A stretch of DNA of 64,000 nt from Salvia splendens (taxonomy: Eukaryota > Streptophyta > Magnoliopsida > Lamiales > Lamiaceae). This document shows, in pieces, positions 54,521-64,000 of this stretch. The notes beneath the pieces were generated by a model. The model had not been told where the DNA came from, ran no database searches, and worked only from the letters and a program-made list of their open reading frames with translations. A program made the position numbers and the translations under genes. The first letter of the stretch is position 1. Every line of letters starts with the position of its first letter. The stretch covers positions 11,137,968 to 11,201,967 of the forward strand of contig NC_056051.1 of the NCBI RefSeq assembly GCF_004379255.2, in the 5' to 3' direction.

Positions 54521-55351
54521 CCTGATTTTTTCAAAGAATTTTCCCGTCTCATAAAGAACTCACAGTAAAAAGCTCACATCGATATAATTAAGCCAAAAAT
54601 AATTTATTTATAATTTTAAAAACCTAAAAGAACATATAAATGTAACATATCCTATATCTAGAATTAAGTGGCATGTATAATACGTTATCAAAACTTTATC
54701 ATCACTATGACAAGGAAATTCTAATCATAAGTCACAAAGACACCCACCCACATTATGGTCTCAAACAAATGTACATAACTAGCACAACTAGCATGAATGG
54801 ATCAGCCTTTCATTGTTGCAGATGATCAATAAATATTCTGCCACCAATACAATAAGTCTAACGGATTGGATCAACCTAACTAGCACAACTAGCATGAATG
54901 GATCAACCTAATCTCAGGTAATGCAACCAGCACCAAGTCCATAAACCATAAAGAGTCCAAATGGACAGCATGATATCCCTCTAAGCAAAAGCATTGGATC
55001 CTCCTCCAATCTCTTAGCATGATCAACTGCTTCACAACTCTACAAATAGGAAACAAGTATAATTCGGCTCCAGTTTAGGGCTAGAATGCTAGATAGGTAC
55101 GGAAGCAATGAGATTAGAAGTACTATTTGGATTGCTAGATACAAACCTTTTTAGCTTCTGGTTCTCAACAATCATAAGAGTGCTCCAGAAGCACTTATCA
55201 AAAGGACTAAACATTGAAGAACGTGGAAAATCGATGGCCCTGATGAAAATCGGAACTTAATTATCAGGTTCAATCCATATTTTGAATTAAATGAAGAGTG
55301 GTATAATTTAAAAGAGAACATTAGGAATACTTTGTGAAGGGAGGTCGATAT
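54521..55351. other. Non-coding DNA with fragments of the repeated gene
   Basis: It contains ATGCAACCAGCACCAAGTCC (54917-54936) and GCATTGGATCCTCCTCCAAT (54991-55010), which belong to the exon B block of the coiled-coil gene (minus strand KRLEED). No continuous frame survives. Confidence 0.5.
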
Positions 55352-55453
55352 TTATCCCCTTTTATTAATATCCCGAAGCAGAGCCTCGTATTTATCAGGG
55401 TGACCCTTCTCATAGTAGCTGATAAGGGGTATGTTAGGCACTCTGAAGTCGTG
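55352..55453 (-). pseudogene. PPR fragment, isolated copy
   Basis: The minus strand reads DFRVPNIPLISYYEKGHPDK and EALLRDINKRG before TAA. This resembles one P-class pentatricopeptide repeat, the motif of organelle RNA-binding proteins. It is not preceded by the coiled-coil exon start seen in the other copies. Too short to function. Confidence 0.65.
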
Positions 55454-55574
55454 TAAAATCAATGGCCCTAATAAAAAATCGAAACTTAATTATCGTCGTT
55501 CAATCTATATTTTAAATTAAATGAAGAGCGGTATAGATTTTAAACAGAACAATAGGAATACTTTGAGAAGGGAA

Positions 55575-55852
55575 GTCGGTATATATGCCCTTTTGCTAAT
55601 ATCCCAAAGCAGAGCCCCGGATTAATCAGGGAGACCTTTCTGACAGTAGCCGATCAGGAGAATGTTCGGCACTCTGAAATCCAGTCATCTAGCACAGCCT
55701 TGGCTTCTTTGAGATCTCCATGCTTTATCAATGAGCCCATCACGAAGCTTCTTGTTCTCTTCCTCCAACAGCCCAGATCTCTCTTGCATAAATGCCATAT
55801 CCCATCTGACCCACATCGGCTCTCTAGCCTTGCTCGCTGCTCGTCTAGCCAT
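55575..55852 (-). pseudogene. Chimeric coiled-coil exon / PPR fragment, copy 1
   Basis: ATG at 55852 opens MARRAASKAREPMWVRWD, then MQERSGLLEEENKKLRDG, the start of exon D of the coiled-coil gene. At LRDG the sequence passes into a PPR segment in another frame (GDLKEAKAVLDDW, then, after a deletion of about 24 bases compared with 62830-63012, FRVPNILLIGYCQKGLPD). The coiled-coil frame ends at TGA about 17 codons after the join. The intact exon D at 57209-56946 continues VTGDEDVELVKL instead, so the PPR part is an acquisition or deletion fusion. Confidence 0.7.
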
Positions 55853-55948
55853 GGTGATTGTGTGCTATGGAAACACAACATTAATCCCCTAATCAATCAC
55901 ACATTCTCAAACAACGTTGCTTTTCAAGTAATATGAAGATAAGGTTAC

Positions 55949-56107
55949 TTGCATTTTTTGCTTTCTTGACATTCTCCGTTTCTTTTGAGCTCTTTTTTGT
56001 TTGCCTATTGTGAAGTTTCTCTACAGAATTTTCTCCATCTTTGGTTTTCTCGTTGTTGGCATGTAAGATTTCACTCAATGTTGGTAGTCCGACATGACTT
56101 CTACCTC
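55949..56107 (-). pseudogene. Exon C of coiled-coil gene family
   Basis: About 159 bases between acceptor TTTGTAG and donor GTAACC. The readable frame gives GLPTLSEILHANNEK, DGENSVEKLHNRQTKKSSKE and TENVKKAK, a charged, probably disordered segment. Related fragments occur at 63222-63315 and, shortened, in the tandem units (for example 59049-59110). Confidence 0.58.
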
Positions 56108-56361
56108 CTACAAAATGCAGACCACACATCAATTCTACGAACATTTTAATCATTTGATTCATTATTTCATAATTAGAATAAAATGGGACCATCAATCTTA
56201 GGATGAAATTCAACACATCAAAACAGAACAAAATTATTATAGTTCGAATTGAATTCCTAAAAATGAAAAATCATTTAAATTAGGGATTCTCATGTTAAAC
56301 GAGTTATAGCTTTTCACACAAAGAAAACTGTGATTCCTTAACGATAGAGTTGGTGTGCTAC

Positions 56362-56483
56362 CTCAAGAGCAGTCTCAAGATTGTTAGAGAGATGAGAAAG
56401 AAACTTGTCCAATGAATCAAACCCTCTCAGCAAAAGCACTGAATCCTCCTTAAATCACTTAGCATGATAGACTGCTTCAGAAC
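56362..56483 (-). pseudogene. Exon B of coiled-coil gene family
   Basis: The minus strand reads SSEAVYHAK, a stop, then FKEDSVLLLRGFDSLDKFLS and HLSNNLETALE, followed by donor GTAGCA. Other copies (63380-63490; truncated at 51609-51640, 54975-55050, 58260-58330, 59365-59430, 60485-60555 and 62470-62540) have VDHAKRLEED without the stop, so this is one exon reused many times. It is leucine-rich and predicted helical. I do not know the family's name. Confidence 0.6.
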
Positions 56484-56819
56484 TGTGAAGACCAAGCACA
56501 ATCCAGCTCCAGGTTAGGGAAAAGTAGATATGAAATCAATGATATTAGAAGTACTATTTAGACTTGGAAAAAACTCACATTTTCTTGGAACTCTTTCTTT
56601 GATACTGCTTTATACTTTTTTTCTAGATCTGTGACACCAATTTTTTCTTTTCTTTTTCTTCTTTTCTCTTTTTTTTCTTCCCACAGATCTGCTTTCTCTT
56701 TTTTCCTTCTTTTTCTTTTTTTTTCCTTTTTTTCTCTCCATTTTGCTTTTATTCTACCCCTTCCATGTTTCTATTTACACTTTCTGCCCTAATGTTGGCT
56801 GACTACAATCAATATCTCA

Positions 56820-57209
56820 CAAGAAGATGAGATATCATGTGACGTCAGGTTGTCGAAAGTTGAAACTTTCATCTTCAAAACCTTTTTGCGGAGACAAAAA
56901 TCAAACCGCATTCCCCATAGCAAGCTCTCATAAGAAGATGAGATATCATGTGATGCCAGCTGGTGGTACTCGAAAATGCAGGAACTGGGTTACCCTCGTC
57001 AAGTATGCATTGTCTTTTTCCTGTCTTGATTGCTCTGCCAAAAGTGCTTCAAGTTGAAGCTTCACCAATTCAACGTCTTCATCTCCCGTTACTCCATCAC
57101 AAAGTTTCTTGTTCTCTTCCTCCAACAGCCCACATCTCTCTTGCATAAATGCCATATCTCATCTGACCCACATCGGCTCTCTAGCCATGCTCGCTGCTTG
57201 TCTCGCCAT
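56820..57209 (-). pseudogene. Exon D of coiled-coil gene, without the PPR insert
   Basis: From ATG 57209: MARQAASMAREPMWVR, TGA, then MAFMQERCGLLEEENKKLCD, GVTGDEDVELVKLQLEALLA and EQSRQEKDNAYLTR. This is a typical parallel coiled coil with E/K/L heptads. Downstream, after a frame slip, YHLTS-type and SSSYESLLWGM sequence follows (57000-56880). Plant proteins with a basic start, a long coiled coil and a conserved VEYHQLTSQD-like C-terminus exist in my recollection, but I cannot name them. The stop after MWVR and the slip make this copy inactive. Confidence 0.62.
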
Positions 57210-58255
57210 GGTGATTGTCATCTATGGAAACACAACATTAATCCCATAATCAATCAGACAATATGTTAACAATGCAAGCATTTCTCCACGTATTTAAAGA
57301 GACTCATATAGCACCTGCTATCGTTGCATTTTATGTTGCATCAGCAATAGCATAAACATGAGGAGTGTCCAAAAGCTTCTTTCTGTATCATCCCCATATA
57401 GCTGGGCATTTTTAAATGAATTGACTGAAATAATACAGGGCCTGCCATTCTCTATGCAAAGCAAAGACAAGGAAATTGTTTATAAGATTTAGAGGCAATC
57501 AGTATAAGCAAATAAAATGAAAAGGTTCTCAAATAGAGAATTACATATATATTATCTTGTAATTATCTATACCGATGATTGTGAAGAACTGAAGGCTCGT
57601 TCAAATAACTTAGTTCTGCAAGATTATCAACTTAGTCAAGTATCTAAGGATTGGTTGGTAGAAGGTCTTGTGTGGAAACTGTCACAACCTGTAATGATAA
57701 TGCAGTAAGCGCAAAGTTCTTGTAGAATGCAACAAAAGCAGTGAAGAGATGAAAAATCAAATGAACTAACACTTACGTCCGATAGCTGAAACAAAGATTT
57801 CTCCATAGAGTTTGATTTTATTTGCCCAGATTCCCATAGCTGATCATGTAGCCAACACCTAGCACAAAGATTCTAAAATCATGTCATCATCAATAATGAG
57901 TGGCTGAGATCGAAATTCCATTTGTAAACTGAAATTTGCTGATCATTTGGGCAAGATAAAAACGCAGCATTCTGATCATTCATGAGGCCAACTCTTTTTT
58001 AATGTGTCCTACAATACTGCTTTATATGTTGCATTGACAACACGGAGCTTTAACTACCCCAGCCAAATGCTTTAGTGTCGAGGAGAACAAAATGCAAAGA
58101 AACCAGACAAAGGACAAGCTGCATTCCAAAGCAATATACATATGCCTGCAGGTATGAAAATATATTAAAGCTCAAACTTGTTTTAGATAACTACCTAATC
58201 TCAGGCAATGCAACCAGAGCCAAGTCAATAAACCATATAGAGTCCAAATGGACAG
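57210..58255. other. Non-coding DNA between gene fragments
   Basis: No exon seen. Part of it (57280-57710: CTATCGTTGCATTTTATG..., GATTGTGAAGAACTGAAGGC, AATAACTTAGTTCTGCAAGA) recurs at 61860-62200, showing that flanks were duplicated together with the gene fragments. Confidence 0.55.
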
Positions 58256-58656
58256 CATGATAACCCTCTAAGAAAAATCATTGAATCCTCCTCCAATCGT
58301 TTAGCATGATCAACTGCTTCACAACTCTACAAATCCGGAACAAGTACAATTCAACTCCAATTAGGGCTAAATAGGTAGGGAACAATGAGATTAGGACAAC
58401 TATTTGGAATGCAAAAAACACACCTTTTTTGGCTTTTGGTTCTCAACAATCATGTCATGCGGCTGATAAGAGTGCTCTGGAAGCACTTATCGAAAGAAGG
58501 GCTAAACATCGACGAAGAAGAAACCGTGGAATATCAATGGCCCTGATGAAAATCGGAACTTAATTATCAGGGTTCAATCCAAATTCCGAATTAAATGAAC
58601 AGCGGCATGGATTTTAAATACAGCAGTAGAAATACTTTGGGAAGGGAAGTCGGTAT

Positions 58657-58952
58657 TTATCCCCTTTTGCTAATATTCCGTAGCCGAGCCTCAGGTTTAT
58701 CAGAGAGAACCTTCTGACAGTATCCAATCAGGAGTACGTTCGACACTATGAAGTCGTATGTGTGGCAAGTAGAAGTCTAGTCATCTCCCACTGACATGGC
58801 TTCTTCGAGTTCTTCAAGCTTTACCAAAGAGCCCATCATGAAGCTTCTTGTTCTCTTCCTCTAACAGCCCAGATCTCTCTTGCATAAATGCATTATCTAT
58901 CCCATCTTCTTCACTTCAGTTTTCAATCCATGCTCGCTGCTCGTCTCGCCAT
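58657..58952 (-). pseudogene. Chimeric coiled-coil / PPR fragment, array unit 1
   Basis: ATG at 58952 gives MARRAASMD and an early stop. The coil continues in another frame as AFMQERSGLLEEENKKLHDG, then the PPR part reads TSTCHTYDFIVSNVLLIGYC and ISKRG, ending at TAA (58657). Confidence 0.65.
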
Positions 58953-59766
58953 GGTGAATGTCAGCTATCGAAATACAACATTAATCATATGATCAATCAA
59001 CAACCTCAAACAAAGTTGTTTTTCAAGTAATATGAAGGTAATGGCTTACAATTTTTGCACTCTTGAACTTCTCCGTTTTTTAGGCTCTTTTTGTTTGCCT
59101 CATGGGAAGATTCTTCATCATGATCATCGTTATTTAGACAACACTTCATCCCCGCATGGTTCAAACAAGGGATAACATAGTATTCCACAGCTTATTCGGG
59201 CTATTTTTTGCTTCACATTTTCGTGGATCACTCTATTTTTTTTTCTAGATCTGTGAGACCAATTTTTTCTTTTCTTTTTTTTCCACAGATCTGCTATCTC
59301 TTTTTTTCTTCTTTTTTTTTTCCTTTTTTTCTCCCCACTTTCTGCCCTAGTGCTGGCTGACATCATGATAACCCTTTAAGCAAAATCATTGAATCCTCTT
59401 CCAATCTCTTAGCATGATCAACTGCTTCACAACTCTACAAATCAGAAACAAGTACAATTCAGCTCCAGTTTAGGGCTAAATACGTAGGGAGTCAGTGAGA
59501 TTAGGAAAACTATTTGGAATGCAAAAAACATACCTTTTTTGGCTTTTGGTTCTCAACAATCATGTCATGCGGCTGATAAGAGTGCTCTGGAAGCACTTAT
59601 CGAAAGAAGGGCTAAACATCGACGAAGAAGAAGCCGTGGAATATCAATGGCCCTGATGAAAATCGGAACTTAATTATCAGGGTTCAATCCAAATTCCGAA
59701 TTAAATGAACAGCGGCATTGATTTTAAATAGAGCAGTAGAAATACTTTGGGAAGGGAAGTCGGTAT

Positions 59767-60062
59767 TTATCCCCTTTTGCTAATATTCCGTAGCCGAGCC
59801 TCAGATTTATCAGAGAGAACCTTCTGACAGTAGCCAATCAGGAGTACGTTCGACACTCTGAAGTTTTATGTGTGGCAAGTAGAAGTCTAGTCATCTCCCA
59901 CGGACTTGGCTTCTTCGAGTTCTCCAAGCTTTACCAAAGAGCCCATCATGAAGCTTCTTGTTCTCTTCCTCCAACAGCCCAGATCTCTCTTGCATAAATG
60001 CATTATCTATCCCATCTTCTTCACTTCAGTTTTCAAGCCATGCTCGCTGCTCGTCTCGCCAT
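59767..60062 (-). pseudogene. Chimeric coiled-coil / PPR fragment, array unit 2
   Basis: Same organisation as unit 1 with ATG at 60062. The coil block LLEEENKKLHDGLFGKAW lies ahead of the PPR block ending near 59767. Differences from unit 1 are a handful of substitutions. Confidence 0.65.
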
Positions 60063-60855
60063 GGTGAATGTCAGCTATCGAAATACAACATTAATCATAT
60101 AATCAATCAACAACCTCAAACAAAGTTGTTTTTCAAGTAATATGAAGGTAAGGGCTTACAATTTTTGCTCTCTTGAACTACTCCGTTTTTTTTAGGCTCT
60201 TTTTGTTTGCCTCATGGGAAGATTCTTCATCATGATCATCGTTATTTAGACAACACTTCATCCCCACATGGTTCAAACAAGGGTATAACGTAGTATTCCA
60301 CAGCTTATTCGGGCTATTTTTTGCTTCACATTTTCGTGGATCACTCTATTTTTATTCTAGATCTGTGAGACCAATTTTTTCTTTTCTTTTTTTTTCCACA
60401 GATCTGCTATCTCTTTTTTTTTCTTTTTCTATTTTTTTTCCTTTTTTTCTCCCCACTTTCTGCCCTAGTGCTGGCTGACATCATGATAACCCTTTAAGCA
60501 AAATCATTGAATCCTCCTCCAATCTCTTAGCATGATCAACTGCTTCACAACTCTACAATCGGAAATAAGTACAATTCAGCTCCAGTTTAGGGCTAAATAG
60601 GTAGGGAGTCAATGAGATTAGGAAAACTATTTGGAATGCAAAAAACACACCTTTTTTGGCTTCTTGTTCTCAACAATCATTGCAAGCAGCTGATTAGAGT
60701 GCTCCAGAAGAAGAAGAAGATGCTGTAGAAGATCGATGGCTCTGATGAAAATGGGAATTAATTATCAGCGTCCAATCCATATATTGAATTAAATGAAGAG
60801 CGGCATAGATTTTAAAGAGAGGAGTAGGAATACTTTGGGAAGGGAAGTCAGTATT

Positions 60856-61137
60856 TATCCCCTGTTGGTAATATCCCGAAACCGAGCCTCGGATTTATCG
60901 GGGAGACCCTTATGACAGTATCCCATCAGCAGTATGTTCGGCACTCTGAAGTCGTAGAAGTAAAGTCATCTAGCAAAGCCTTGGCTTCTTCGAGATCTCC
61001 AAGCTTTACCAAAGAGCCCATCATGAAGCTTCTTGTTCTCTTCCTCCAACAGCCCAGATCTCTCTTGCATAAATGCATTATCTATCCCATCTTCTTCACT
61101 TCAGTTTTCAAGCCATGCTCGCTGCTCGTCTCGCCAG
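60856..61137 (-). pseudogene. Chimeric coiled-coil / PPR fragment, array unit 3
   Basis: The exon D start codon is CTG (61137). The PPR part reads GDLEEAKALLDD and then lacks the segment equivalent to TSTCHTYD, joining to DFRVPNILLMGYC and ending near 60856. It is closer to copies at 55.8 kb and 62.9 kb than units 1 and 2 are. Confidence 0.62.
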
Positions 61138-61599
61138 GGTGAATGTCAGCTATGGAAATACAACATTAATCATATAATCAATCAACAACCTCAAACAAAG
61201 TTGTTTTTCAAGTAATATGATGGTAAGGGCTTACAATTTTTGTTCTCTTGAACTTCTCCGGGTTTTTTCAGGCTCTTTTTGTTTGCCTCATGGGAAGGTT
61301 CTTCATCATGATCATCGTTATTTAGACAACACTTCATCCCCACATGGTTCAAACAAGGGGATAACGTAGTATTCCACAGCTTATTCGGGCTATTTTTTGC
61401 TTCACATTTTCGTGGATCACTCTTTTTTTTTCTAGATCTGTGAGACCAATTTTTTTTTCTTTTTCTTTTTCTTCTTTTCTTTTTTTTTCCACAGATTTGC
61501 TATCTCTTTTTTTCTTCTTTTTCTTTTTTTTTCCTTTTTTTCTCCCCACTTTCTGCCCAAGTGCTGGCTGACTACAATCAATATCACACAAGAAGATGA

Positions 61600-61775
61600 G
61601 ATATCATGTGATATCACACCTTTTTGTGGAGACGAAAAATCAAACTGCATTCCCCATAGCAAGCTCTCGTAAGAAGATGACATATCATGTGATGTCAAGT
61701 GGTGGTACTCCACAATGCAGGCACACCCACATCTCTCTTGCATAATGTCATGTCCGATATGATCCACTTCAGCTC
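61600..61775 (-). pseudogene. Exon D tail fragment (coiled-coil gene C-terminus)
   Basis: The minus strand reads IMQERCGCACIVEYHHLTSH, DMSSSYESLLWGMQFDFSSP, QKGV and SHDISSS. It fuses the MQERCG start to the C-terminal VEYHHLTS block, skipping the coil by a deletion. It is the clearest view of the C-terminal motif; diverged copies lie at 56820-56990 and 63830-64000. Confidence 0.6.
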
Positions 61776-62465
61776 TGTAGAGCAGAAATATAAAAAATTA
61801 GCAAAGCGAAAAGATAATTTTAGCAACATGCTAAACCAATATTTTAACAAGGGAAGCATTTCTCTCGGTATTTAAGGTATTATATAGCACCTGCTACCAA
61901 TGCATGGTATGCTGCATCATCCCCATATAGCTGGAAATTTTTAAATGGATTGACATAATGCCGGATTGACAGAAAGTAATAAAGGGCCTGCCATTCTCTA
62001 TGCAAAGCAAAGACAAGAAAATTGTTTAAAATTAGAGGCTACATGTATAAACAAATAAAATAAAAAGGTTCTCGAATAGAAAATTACATGGAGTATGTAT
62101 TATCTTGTAAATATCTATCCTGAAGATTGTGAAGAACTGAAGGCTCGTTCAAATAACTTGGTTGTGCAAGAACGTCATCTTAGTCAATTATCCGAGGAAT
62201 AGTTTGGTAGAAGGTTTATTGTGGGAACTGTCACAACAAAAGTAGTGAAGAGATGATAAAGCAGTAAGTGCAAAGTTATTGTATAAGCAACAAAAGTAGT
62301 GAAGAGATGAAAAATGCAAAGAAACCAGACACAAACAAAGTTGCATACCAACGTGCCTACAGGTAAGGAAATAGATTAAAGCTCTAACATGTTTTAGATA
62401 ACTACCTAATCTCAGGTAATGCAACCAGCACCAAGTCCATAAACCATAAAGATCCAAATGGACAG
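61776..62465. other. Duplicated flank, non-coding
   Basis: Repeats the flank seen at 57280-57720 and 58075-58215 (CAAAGACAAGAAAATTG, GAAGAACTGAAGGCTCGTTC, GCAAAGAAACCAGACA). No exon is visible. Confidence 0.55.
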
Positions 62466-62829
62466 CATGATAACCCTCTAAGCAAAAGCATTGGATCCTC
62501 CTCCAATCTCTTAGCATGATCAACTGCTTCACAACACTACAAATCGGAAACAAGTACAATTCAGCTCCAGTTTAGGGCTAAATAGGTAGGGAGTCAATGA
62601 GATTAGGACAACTATTGGGAATGCAAAAAAACACACCTCTTTTGGCTTCTTGTTCTCAACAATCATGTCATGCGGCTGATAAGAGTGTTCCAGAAGCCGT
62701 GGAAAATCAATGGCCCTAACAAAAATCGAAACATAACTAACAGTGTTCAATCCATATATTGAATTAAATGATGAGCGGTATAGATTTTATAGAGAGCAGT
62801 AGGAATACTTTGGGAAGGAAAGTCGGTAT

Positions 62830-63121
62830 TTATCCCCTTTCGGTAATATCCCAAAGCTGAGCCTCAAATTTATTGGGGAGTCCCTTATAACAATATCCCA
62901 TCAGCAGTATGTTCGGCACTCTGAAGTCGTATGTGTGGCAAGTAGAAGTCCAGTCATCTAGCACAGCCTTAGCTTCTTCGAGATCTCCAAGCTTTACCAA
63001 GGTGCCCATCACGAAGCTTCATGTTCTCTTCCTCCAACAGCCCAGATCTCTGTTGCATAAATGCCATATCCCATCTGATCCACTTCAGATCTCTAGCCTT
63101 GCTCGCTGCTCGTCTTGCCAT
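62830..63121 (-). pseudogene. Chimeric coiled-coil / PPR fragment, copy 5 (most intact PPR part)
   Basis: ATG at 63121 precedes the coil start in a shifted frame. The PPR part is open from 63012 to 62830 as LVKLGDLEEAKAVLDDW, TSTCHTYDFRVPNILLMGYC, YKGLPNKFEAQL and DITERG. GDLEEAKAVLDDW followed by YDFRVPNILL matches two consecutive P-class PPR half-motifs as seen in plant mitochondrial PPR proteins. It spans about 1.7 repeats, far too few for a functional RNA-binding protein. Upstream exon C-like (63222-63315) and exon B-like (63380-63490) blocks stand in the gene's order. Confidence 0.7.
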
Positions 63122-63639
63122 GTCATTGTCAGCTATGGAAACACAACATTAATCCTATAATCAATCAAACAACCTCAAACAATGTTGTTTTTCAAGTAAT
63201 ATGATGAGTAGGGTACATACAATTTTTGCTTTCTTGACATTCTCTGTTTCTTTTGAGCTCTTTTTTGTTTGCCTCCTGTGAACTTTCTCTACAGAATTTT
63301 CTCCATCTTTGGTTAAGTTGATGATCTTGCACAACTAAGAAAACTATGATCCCTTAACGATGGAGTTGGTGTGCTTCCTCAAAAGCAGTCTCATGATTGT
63401 TGAGAGATGAGAAAGAGACTTGGCCACTGAATCAAACCCTCTCAGCAAAAGCACTGAATCCTCCTTAAATCACTTAGCACGATCAACTGCTTATGAACTC
63501 TGGAAACAAGCACAATCCAGTTCAAGGTTAGGGAAACACAAAAACGAAATCAATGATATTAGAAGTACTATTAAGACTGCAAGAAACTCACATTTTCTTG
63601 GAACTCTTTCTTTGATTCTGCTCTCTATATTTTTTCTAG

Positions 63640-63790
63640 ATCTGTGACACAATTTTTTCTTTTTTTCTTTTCTTTTTTTCTTTTCTTTTTATTTTTCAAC
63701 AGATCTGCTTTCTCTTTTTTTCTTATTTTTCATTTTTTTTTTTCCTTTTTTCTCCTCATTTTGCTCTTATTCTACCCCTTCCATGTTTCT
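63640..63790. repeat. CT-rich tract of the repeated unit
   Basis: TTTTTCTTTTCTTTTT-like pyrimidine tract after TCTAGATCTGTGACAC. Equivalent tracts lie at 56615-56750, 59225-59340, 60345-60460 and 61420-61550, each close to AGATCTG motifs. On the minus strand these are long A/G tracts. Confidence 0.8.
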
Positions 63791-64000
63791 TTTTTCACTC
63801 TCTGCCCTATTGTTGGCTGACTACAATCAATATCCACAAGAAGATGAGATATCATCTGATGTCAGATTGTCGAAAGTTGAAACTCTCATCTTCAACACCT
63901 TTTTGCGGAGACGAAAAATCAAACCGCATTCCCCATAGCAAGCTCTCATAAGAAGATGAGATATAATGTGATGTCAGGTGGTGGTACTTCCAAACGCAAG
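63791..64000 (-). pseudogene. Exon D tail fragment continuing past the window
   Basis: Nearly the same as 56785-56980, including GAAGATGAGATATCATCTGATGTCAG and GCATTCCCCATAGCAAGCTC. On the minus strand it encodes the SSSYESLLWGM-type C-terminal block with frame damage. The unit is cut by the window end. Confidence 0.55.

Larger units (their letters stand above)
58256..61590. repeat. Tandem array of about 1.1 kb coiled-coil/PPR units
   Basis: Three successive units start at CATGATAACCCT (58256, 59363, 60480; periods about 1107 and 1117). Each contains, on plus coordinates: an exon B fragment, a TTTTTTGGCTTNTNGTTCTC block, the PPR fragment, the exon D start, an exon C fragment and a CT-rich tract. 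Units 1 and 2 are very similar, sharing AAGAAGGGCTAAACATCGAC and GCGGCTGATAAGAGTGCTCT. Unit 3 differs in its left third and has a CTG in place of the exon D ATG (61137). Confidence 0.85.

Noticed and set aside
62830..63012. A functional PPR gene
   Set aside because: Fewer than two repeats, no targeting peptide, and other copies carry stops and deletions.

Overview
The window is nuclear DNA of a flowering plant, almost certainly a eudicot. Evidence is Athila-type and chromovirus-like Ty3/Gypsy elements, Stowaway-like MITEs, a tRNA-type SINE, a LINE reverse transcriptase, spliceable minus-strand exons and PPR fragments. I see no intact host gene and no bacterial-type feature. It reads as repeat-dominated, probably pericentromeric, chromatin with a decayed multi-exon gene cluster at the right end.

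Layout. 1-7076: 3' half of an Athila element (A, plus strand): integrase, a hairpin, a 916-codon extra ORF with six in-frame stops, a structured 3' non-coding region and a 1.4 kb LTR. 7077-13440: a truncated Athila of a second family (B, minus strand): part of RT, RNase H, integrase, hairpin, extra ORF and hairpin array. 13441-20396: a chromovirus-like element (C) reduced to two LTRs and scraps of interior, split by a 3.2 kb solo LTR (TSD ACGAT) that itself carries a SINE (18-bp TSD). 20397-24428: AT-rich DNA with a cluster of TA-flanked MITEs. 24434-41789: a 17.4 kb composite Athila of family B (minus strand, TSD AAGAG). It has one full LTR (1514 bp), a tRNA-Asp primer-binding site, two head-to-tail copies of the interior without an LTR between them, and a 373-bp LTR remnant. 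41790-48345: nested MITEs, a TACACA/GTGTAT minisatellite on both sides of a LINE fragment in opposite orientations, a second SINE, and a 749-bp Mutator-like MITE with 9-bp TSD. 48346-64000: partial duplications of a minus-strand multi-exon gene encoding a small coiled-coil protein. A roughly 60-residue PPR fragment is fused into one exon and the chimera is spread in a tandem array of about 1.1 kb units.

How it works together. The Athila parts would make Gag, protease, RT/RNase H, integrase and a downstream extra protein. Every copy here is disabled by stops, frameshifts or deletions, and several lesions are shared by both units of the composite, so they predate the duplication. Insertion order can be read from target duplications: chromovirus C, then the solo LTR inside it, then the SINE inside that; and minisatellite, then SINE and MITE inside it.

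The most unusual signals are the LTR-less internal duplication of the composite, the position-conserved hairpins after the integrase stop in two Athila families, the hairpin arrays in their 3' regions, a Gag that lacks the expected zinc knuckle but has a long Q/N-rich tail, and the PPR/coiled-coil chimera array. All identifications come from reading the sequence; no database search was possible.
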